The notes beneath the pieces were generated by a model. That model saw only the letters and a list, made by a program, of their open reading frames with translations, had not been told where the DNA came from and made no database searches. This document shows positions 56,827 through 64,000 of a DNA stretch of 64,000 nucleotides, in pieces (position 1 is the stretch's first letter; each line of letters starts with the position of its first letter). The DNA is from Bondarzewia mesenterica. Its lineage: Eukaryota; Basidiomycota; Agaricomycetes; Russulales; Bondarzewiaceae. Made by a program: the position numbers and the translations under genes. The stretch is taken from the NCBI GenBank assembly GCA_004802705.1, contig SGPL01000063.1, positions 23,299 to 87,298 of the forward strand. Reading direction: 5' to 3'.

Positions 56827-58125
56827 ATGTGCCCCTCTTCTACCCGCCCCAAGTTTGCGATAGCGTCTCTGTCTCTGGGTTCATGCCTCCACCACACCCT
56901 GCCCGTCAAGATCAAGGCTGCGAGTGAGCTTGGATACGAGGGAGTCGAGATATTTAGTCCATATCTGTTATCTCTCTCCGTCCTCCACTCATGCTGACCG
57001 TTTCCGACAGTTCCGGACTTTGAACAATTCGTATCTGAGGTCAAGCAAGGTCAACATACGTCACTCTTCCCTCCCTCCTTCGATCACGAAACGGCTACCG
57101 AACGCGAGTGTGCCGTCGCAATCTCCACATTGTGCAAGTCCCACTCGCTCTCAATTCCGGTCTTACAGCCGCTCCGTGGGTTCGAGAACTTTGCATCCCC
57201 TGAAGCAATCGCCCACGCGCTCGACGATGCGGAGCGATGGCTCGCCCTCATGCCTCAACTCGAAACCGACTTGCTGCTTGTCTGCTCGAACTTCATCGAG
57301 GGGTACCAACCGAGGCAGACGGTGAAACATTATTTGGACATGCAGGTCACCGCCTTCAGATTGCTCGGAGAGAGGGCCCAGAAGTACGGCCTGAAGGTCG
57401 GATACGAGGCTCTAGCGTGGGGCACCGTGGTCGATCGATGGGATCTGGCGTGGAGTGTGGTAAAGGAGGTCGACATGCCCAACGTCGGCCTCATCCTTGA
57501 TTCCTTCAACTCACTGTTCGCACTTACCTTTCCCTCCTCTTCCATCATCTGTCTGACTTGATTCGCCTGCAGAGGCAACCAATACGCCGATCCCTCTCTC
57601 CCCTCCGGCGTGCGCCCTATCTCACAATCTATCCTCCTCTCTAACCTCTCCGCCCTCTCCGGCATCCCCGGCGACAAGGTCTTCTTATACCAGATCGCAG
57701 ACGCCCAACGTCCTACCTCACCCATCCCCTCCACCCCCTCCGCCCCAGCCCGGATGACATGGTCCCGCGCCTCTCGTCTCTTCCCCTGCGAGACGGAGCT
57801 GGGCGCATATCTTCCGGTGGCTAAATTCAGCGACGCGGTGATGAAGACCGGGTATAAAGGCTGGTGGAGCTTGGAGGTGTTTAACAAGAGCTTGATGCAG
57901 GAGGGAGAGGGGTGTGTGCGGAGTCATGGAGAGAGGGGTATTCGGGGATTGAAAAAGCTTTGGAGAGCGGTCGAGGAGGTGAAGCAGGCGAAGAATGAGC
58001 AGGAGAAGGAGAAGGCTGCGATATCGTACATTTCGGAGTCGAAGCATCTCGGACGTGCCGCCGGGTCGCAGACGCAGACGCAGCAGGCTCAGCCGACGAT
58101 GACCCCGACTCTGACTGTGTATTGA
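56827..58125 (+). CDS. 3-Dehydroshikimate dehydratase
   Basis: Converts 3-dehydroshikimate to protocatechuate, joining the quinate pathway to ring cleavage (QutC/QA-4 homolog). Three exons, about 380 residues, TIM barrel of the xylose-isomerase-like family. The exons give FAIASLSLGSCLHHTLPVKI, ELGYEGVEIF, then PVLQPLRGFENF and LLLVCSNFIEGYQPRQTV. Metal ligands are visible as Glu in KVGYEALAWG, Asp in LILDSFN, Gln/Asp in FLYQIADAQRP and Glu in GWWSLEVFN. The tail after residue ~345 is Gln/Thr-rich and not conserved. The intron at 57,512-57,573 is supported by the LDSFN to RGNQYADPS join. The start is the first ATG after the promoter duplication. Confidence 0.9.
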
Positions 58126-58194
58126 TGTAGTGCGTGATGCAGGACCACAGACGATACCTATACCTGAATATACTATATAGTATGACCTGTTCAT

Positions 58195-58605
58195 TTGCGC
58201 GACATCCATAGAGCATATATCGCCATCGATGTATCCGAAAACCGACAGCATAGTGTCGTCTTCAGAATAAGGCCTATCGCTCTCTTCGCAGCTCGTCGAG
58301 CAAAGCGGGACCCCCACATCTCCCGTCTTCCCTCTGAACTTCTCGCCGCCATCGTCCTACTATGGGCCGATGAACCTAGTCGCGTAAAGTCGAGAGGATA
58401 CCGCGTCTGGTGGACAGCTGCCGCATGTGTATGCCGTCACTGGGAGGTTGTGCACGTTAGTCGCGGCAGCCTGTGCGTACACGCCTGCTGGCGGCTGAAT
58501 CCGGATTCATGTGTGGGCGAGGAAAGGTTCGCTGCGAAGCAAGAAGCGAGACTTCCAGTGTGTAACATCATAGAACGTGATCTCCTGATCCGCAGAAATC
58601 AATGA
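58195..58605 (+). pseudogene. F-box-like fragment
   Basis: A 137-codon open frame with ISRLPSELLAAIVLLWADE and AAACVCRHWEVV, which match the F-box pattern of basidiomycete F-box proteins (LP.ELL..IF..W ... VCR.W). The sequence has no leucine-rich repeats after it and ends quickly. Relatives are usually 450-600 residues, so this is a truncated copy. Confidence 0.5.
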
Positions 58606-59446
58606 AACCACATTCGTTGCTGAGCGCCGAGTGCGTCTCAGGGAAGAGCAAGACATGAACGCCTCATCGACTTTATGCAGCTATCATGATCATATTAATC
58701 AGTATTAGATCCCTGCGTAAACGAAAACAGACGATTGGGATGGAACTTCTCGGTGCGCGCGAGTGAGTCAGTGGATATCTCAGGCTTGGTCGAGCTGGAC
58801 CACAGGTCGTCAACCTTGAGAAGATAGTTCTGTGAATCCGATCCTTCACACCCGCATGACGAAAACAGCACACACATGCAGCGTCGACGAACGAAAACTC
58901 AGAGAGGTCAGCATGTAGGAGACGCTCAACGGCTTCTCCTCTGAAGTTCACTCCGCTGGCAGGTAAGTGACTGACATCCCTTACACTAGTGTACAGTCCG
59001 AGAAGACAGGAGTCGCGACAAGGAAGGACAACCTGCCTCGCACCAGAGAACTGCCAGCCCAAAAGTTGTGAGGACGGGAAACTCGGTTCCAGCGCGACCA
59101 CGACCGTGACAGTGCCGGGCGGCAAGAATAAGGTTTTTGGATTTATTTAGGAAAGTTGCAGCCATGATTACATGATTTTGTAAGAATTCCAGTTTTGGGG
59201 GAGGTTTCTCCCACTTTTTGAGAGTCCGACCTCGGGCCGACCTTAAAGCGTTTCCCCATCCCACACACGTGATCTTCCCCACATTCCGTCGTGAATCCTG
59301 TCTGGGCACGCTTCCAGGCTCGCTGTAGTGACCATAAGCCTCCCATCGAAGACAGCCGTTAGATCTGCGCAGATAAGCGCCATGATAGAAAAGACTCACA
59401 AGAAGGTTTCGAGAGGTGAGTCGAGGCTTCAATGAAAGCTACGACA
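58606..59446. other. Intergenic region
   Basis: 840 bases upstream of the Zn2Cys6 regulator. Minus-strand frames here show no domain. It may include further remains of the F-box gene and the regulator's promoter. Confidence 0.4.
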
Positions 59447-62400
59447 ATGCGCTCAACCTGTCGGTATCTGTGCGATGCAGCATGCAACACTTGCCGTCTG
59501 AAAAGGAAAAAGGTATGAGTTCTTCACTGTCGTTATGACGACTTCTGATCCGACCGACCCTGCTTTCCGGTAATTACATACGTGCGTAGTGCAATGGTCT
59601 TGATCCATGCTCTTTCTGCACCGATGCGGGCGTCGAATGCTCCTACTCGAGCGAGCCGCGCCGTCGAGGTCCGCCAGCGGGATACCTTCGTTACACCGAG
59701 ACCCGCGTGTCCATCCTCGAGACCTTCCTCGGTCTCGTCTTGTCCTCTCTCTCGCACGGAAACAAATCGGAAGCCGGCACCTCCAACAACTCGCATGCAC
59801 GCGGTAGTCTTCCGGGTCCACAGACTTTCGCCGACCTAGCGAACGTCATTCGCGCAGAGAGCACAACAGCGACGCAAGACGTCTGGGACGCGTATAAAGC
59901 CGTCTGGAGCGCGAGCGAGACCGCACGCGTGCTAGAGAAGGTCGTCGTCAGCTTTGCAGCTATTGTTCCTAGGCCCGAGGGCCAGGACGCGGGAGCGAAT
60001 GCAGGGTCATCAAAGCCGCTCTTGCCGCCTAGGGCCAGTAATGATCCTGGTGCTGCTGTTTCAGCTGCAGAGTCGACTGGTATGCCAACGCCCCACCCGC
60101 ACCCGAATACGCATCCGGAGAAAACGCAAGCTCAGACACTCGATCCATTATCACCCCCTATCCCGGCTTCGATATTTCCCCACAATCAACAGCATCGCAA
60201 CTCGTTCGTTCATATCCCGGAGTCGTACGAGCGGACGGGCGGACGGGCGTTGACACCCGTGTCTGTGCTCGCAAACGTTAACGCAGCGCAGCATGTTGCG
60301 CTGCCGCCTTCGCCCACGTCAGCTCGGCCTCAACCAAATTCACGCATTCATGCCCACCTGCACCCGCACTCGCAGTCGCCTCAACTACTGCAACTGACTC
60401 ATCCTTCATCACATCCCTCAGCGCACACACAAGCACACGACGACCTGCGCCATATAACGGAAAGCTATTCCTTCCTCGAGGCTGGCGGCGCGTGCGAGCC
60501 TCCTCTACGATCCATACCTAGTCCCGCAAGTCCTATGCGGTACCATCATCATGGAGAAGAGTCGGATAGCGCCATGATGCTTGATGACGGGGCGCCCGAA
60601 ATGAGTGGTGGATATACCGGTGCTTATTGGTTCGTCTCCATCTCTCTGTATGACGATATTTCCTGACGAGAGGGTCTTCCAGGAGAACGGCCCAACTAGC
60701 CCTCAGAGAAATGTCACCCATAACGAGCACGCTCTCCGCCCTCCCTCCCACTGACTCCATCGAACTCCCACCGCCACACGTCCTCTCCCAGCTTATCGAC
60801 ATACACTATTTACATGTGCACCCGACATTGCCCATCCTACCGCCGAAATCGACACTCTCCTACATGCTCACGTCCAGTCTCAACCCCACCTCCACATCGC
60901 CCTCCGCCTCCGCCTCGGAGGCCCACATCTGCTTGATACTCGCATTATGCGCCTACTCCGGGCGACTTTCCCCCTCCGTTGGGCACTCTTTGTCATCGTC
61001 TGTGACACCTATGCAGACGCCCACGCATGATCATGCGGTGCTGATGGCCATGATGGGCGGTTTGAGCCCGGGCAAGGTCGCGGCGGATTTGTGGTATGAG
61101 CAGGCGAGGACGGCAATGAACGCTGCCCTCAGGAGGAGGGGGTGCGTGGAGACAGTTCAGACACTTTTGTTGCTTGCGTTGAGGGATTGGGGGAAGGGGA
61201 ATGAAGGGCAGGCATGGTTGTTGGTTGGTGAGTCATTCGCTTTCTACCTGCCGGATGATTTTAGTGTGATCTTTTCGTCACGAATCACGATAGGTTTGGC
61301 GGTCCGGATGGGCCAGGAACTGGGCTTGCACTTGGCCACGCATCCAAACTTGTCGAGCTTGAGCCACGCACAAAGCCAGCAGTTCTCTCCTGAAGAGGCG
61401 CGGATGCGCAATAATATCTGGGGTGTGACAATCATTCTCGATGTATTTCTTTCCCTTCAACTTGACCGTCCCTCCGCCATCTCCCCACCAAGCCCGCATC
61501 ATCATTTCAACTACCTTTCCAATGGCATCGGCGTCGCCGTACCGTCCCCCTCCGCGCACAACCAAACCAGCAGCAGCGCCGCTCCAACGACCGCAGACTC
61601 GATGCTCATTTCGAATCCTGCGGGTGCGCTGTTCGCACAGACCATATCGCTCTGCCGTATCGTCTCGCGCATCAATTTTTACTTGTACCACGCCTCCTTA
61701 CCGATGCCAGTGGATGGGTCATCTGCGAACCTTTCTGCGGGGCAGGTCGATCGGCTCTCGAATGACTGTTCGCCCACAGAGAAACTCTCGGTGCTGAAAG
61801 ATGAGCTGGAGAGCTGGCACATGGCTCTTCCTGGGCAGTTCCGGATTTCCGTTGGGGAGAAGACGGCACCAAGGGAGGTGTTGGAAGTGAACATGCTTTA
61901 TTACGTTGCGGTCATTTTGTTGTGGAGGCCTTTGTGAGTAGCTCTGTCATCGACTCGTTGTCCCGAAAACGTACATTGACTTCTGACTACCCACAACATA
62001 CATATGGCAGCTGTAAAGGTCGGACACTACACGCAGCTGAAACCTCCCTCGAAGCGGCATCGACATTCAACGTCCTCCTCGAAAAATACCGGAGCGCCCC
62101 GCTTCACCCTTCAGACCCCTTGCTCGCACCTTCCACCCCCTCCACCCTGCTCACGTCCTGCAACCCGACGCTGATCTACCTGATATTCACCGCGTCCATC
62201 GCTCACGTCTCCTCCTTCCGCACGCTCTCACTGACTCTCTCGCAGACGGGCGAACGGCCAAGCACGACCATGCGTCTGCAAACTCAGTTGCACCTGCTCA
62301 ATTGCGGCGAGGCGCTGGGTGCTATAGGTGGGACTTGGGAGTTGGCGGGTCGGTGCGAAAGGACGCTGGGACGGCTCATGGAGCTTGAGGGTATGAAGGC

Positions 62401-62962
62401 GGGGGCTGGGTCCGTTGCCGTTGCCGCGACTAGGCCAGGCACCGCTTCGGGGCCGGGGCCAGCATCGATGGGTGATGGGATGTCGTTGGGCAAGCGGAAA
62501 AGGGAGTGTGGAGTGGAGACGTTCCCGCACAAACAGCATAATATGGGCCATCCGAATATGCATTCAACGCCTCCTACGTTTGACGATATGCCTGAGGTCC
62601 CGGCGACCGTGGACCCTATGCATAGAGGATCTTTTTCCGGCGCTGCTGGTGTACCGCCCGCTTCTGCTTCGGCCTCGACATCCTCGTCGCAGATCATTCC
62701 ATCACAACCACCGCCGTCTGGCGCTGGGCCCTCTGGGCACGGCGCGGCGCAGTGGCTCCTCCCGTCGCCGACGACGACTGATTCGGGCGCGGGGAGCAGT
62801 TTCTTCGATACAGTGGATATGATAGTCGACGATACGGCGATGTCGACCGGGTTTGAGGCACCGGCGGCTGATTTATTCATGGGTGTGTGGGACGGAGAGT
62901 GGGACGAAAACTTTTTGTGGAGTCAGTTGTTCTCGGCCGGCGTTATGCCTGATACTGGCTAG
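59447..62962 (+). CDS. Zn2Cys6 transcription factor
   Basis: Nuclear regulator, the likely local activator of the cluster (inference from position). About 1,000 residues, five or so exons. The zinc cluster ACNTCRLKRKKCNGLDPC, then SFCTDAGVEC, gives the C-x2-C-x6-C-x5-C-x2-C-x6-C pattern and spans an intron at 59,514-59,588. The linker RRRGPPAGYLRYTETRVSIL is followed by a Ser/Pro/His-rich segment. The fungal-specific domain (PF04082) covers LIDIHYLHVHPTLPILPP, AWLLVGLAVRMGQELGLHLA and RNNIWGVTIILDVFLSLQL. The C-terminus is acidic and aromatic (DLFMGVWDGEWDENFLWSQL), as in an activation domain. It differs from QutA, which is an AROM-derived activator. The ATG at 59,447 gives MRSTCRYLCDAAC; an earlier exon is possible. 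Confidence 0.85.
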
Positions 62963-63039
62963 CTGGTCAGGTATCATACTCTTTGTGAGCCTGAATCCAT
63001 TTATATAATGTCTCTATGGTGGGGGACTTACATATACAT

Positions 63040-63651
63040 TTGCTTTGGTTCGAACTGTGCATGAACTTTTACAGCGATTATTTGTAGGATCACCGATAAT
63101 CAAATTTACTTACCTGTTCGATGTTGAACAGTTCCGCCGAACAGCCAACGCGATTCTCTAGCCTGGTGTTCCTTTTAGTCCCGCCGTCCTCTCTTTCTCC
63201 GATTAACACACACCAACGTGCTGGATGGCTTATACGCCACCTGCCAGGCTGAAAATACCCCTGAAATCCAGCCCATGTTCATCCGCGTCTCGTGGTGACA
63301 TGACCATGCATGCAGGAGTCGGCGTGAAGAGGTCTCCTCAGTTGTACCTTGTCCCAAGGACTCTGATAGAAATCGCAAAGTCGACAGATGGCGGGATCGC
63401 TGCAGACATTGTAATGACCGCGGTACAGTGTATGCATGCGCATACATAGACTAAAAGAAAGAAGAAACTAACAACCATGATGGGCGCTCATGGGCACACG
63501 CAGTATCGCAGCCTCTAGCCTGAGCTGAACGCTTCGCAGGACCTTTGACATCCGTGTCCAGTTTGGAAAACTGAGAAGGACCAGGAGACCGAGGACGAGG
63601 AACATGGAGGCGCGACGAGAGAGAGACACGGAGACGCGAGACGAATGACAG
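63040..63651 (-). repeat. Long inverted repeat, right copy
   Basis: Reverse-oriented copy of the 53,166-53,811 repeat. It begins 77 bases after the regulator's stop codon. The same edges occur: TTGCTTTGGTTCGAAC inside and CGAATGACAG outside. The pair brackets 9.2 kb holding the permease, dehydratase, F-box fragment and regulator. Confidence 0.85.
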
Positions 63652-64000
63652 TGTTGTGGCGCCGTACGTTTTAATCAGATTCTTGCCGAGGTATCTTGGG
63701 AAGTTTTCACAGGAAGGCCATTACGACGATATCAGCCCCAATCGATGGCAGGGAGGGTAATTAAACACGCACAGGTAGATGGGCCAAAAAAGACTTCGGG
63801 CAACCTCAGGTCTCAGGGTCGGATTCCTTCAGTAAAGCGCTCGCCTGTGAATTGTCACATCACTAACAGTATGCTGTGGATACTAGGCTTGAAAACGGCC
63901 CCAGAATATTCTATTAATCCTGGATAGGTTGCGTACTTGCTGAGTTTTCGGTTGGCATTGCGCACCGTTCTCGGAGAAGATTGCGTGCTCGTCGTTCATC
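63652..64000. other. Window end, no gene recognised
   Basis: 350 bases after the right repeat copy. A 60-codon frame (63,745-63,927) shows no motif. Confidence 0.4.

Noticed and set aside
58673..59125. 150-codon minus-strand frame
   Set aside because: No recognised motif, no homologous feel, and it lies in the regulator's upstream region.

Overview
This window is fungal nuclear DNA. Its genes are broken by many short GT-AG introns (about 45-70 bases). The protein families point to Basidiomycota, class Agaricomycetes, and most likely to a wood-decay lineage of the Polyporales/Phanerochaete type: pyranose 2-oxidase, aldos-2-ulose dehydratase, an aryl-alcohol-oxidase-like GMC enzyme, a basidiomycete HNH_2 nuclease and a basidiomycete FunK1-like kinase. 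Scattered N bases between 42.6 and 50.5 kb show a draft assembly. Several genes carry single-base frameshifts that may be sequencing errors. I saw no rRNA, tRNA or CRISPR.

Layout. 1-3.8 kb: an MFS drug/polyamine-type exporter. 3.8-9.3 kb and 10.5-13.5 kb: gene-poor, separated by a cyclophilin. 13.5-18.6 kb: a J-domain protein with a long Ser-Pro repeat linker, a YCII-domain protein and an HNH nuclease. 19.5-27.4 kb: two divergent genes that form a metabolic unit, aldos-2-ulose dehydratase (minus) and pyranose 2-oxidase (plus). The oxidase makes 2-keto sugars and the dehydratase turns them (and 1,5-anhydrofructose) into pyrone antibiotics of the cortalcerone/microthecin type. 27.8-32.7 kb: a bHLH regulator, a broken fatty-acid-synthase fragment, a secreted berberine-bridge-type oxidase and a short-chain dehydrogenase relic.

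33.2-63 kb: an unusually complete quinate/protocatechuate catabolic supercluster. It holds quinate dehydrogenase (qutB-like), an EthD/ABM-barrel protein, QutG phosphatase, a secreted intradiol ring-cleavage dioxygenase, a carboxymuconate cyclase, a multi-pass membrane protein, a carboxymuconolactone decarboxylase/enol-lactone hydrolase fusion, a shikimate kinase-dehydroquinase-shikimate dehydrogenase three-domain protein (QutR-like), a GMC oxidoreductase, a kinase, a quinate permease, 3-dehydroshikimate dehydratase and a Zn2Cys6 regulator. In order these genes can import quinate, oxidise it to 3-dehydroquinate, dehydrate it to dehydroshikimate and protocatechuate, cleave the ring, and carry carboxymuconate to 3-oxoadipate. 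The permease-dehydratase-regulator block is bracketed by two copies of a ~0.6 kb repeat in opposite orientation, and its divergent promoter contains a tandem duplication.

All exon joins were made by hand from splice signals and reading frame. Gene ends are better supported than individual intron borders.
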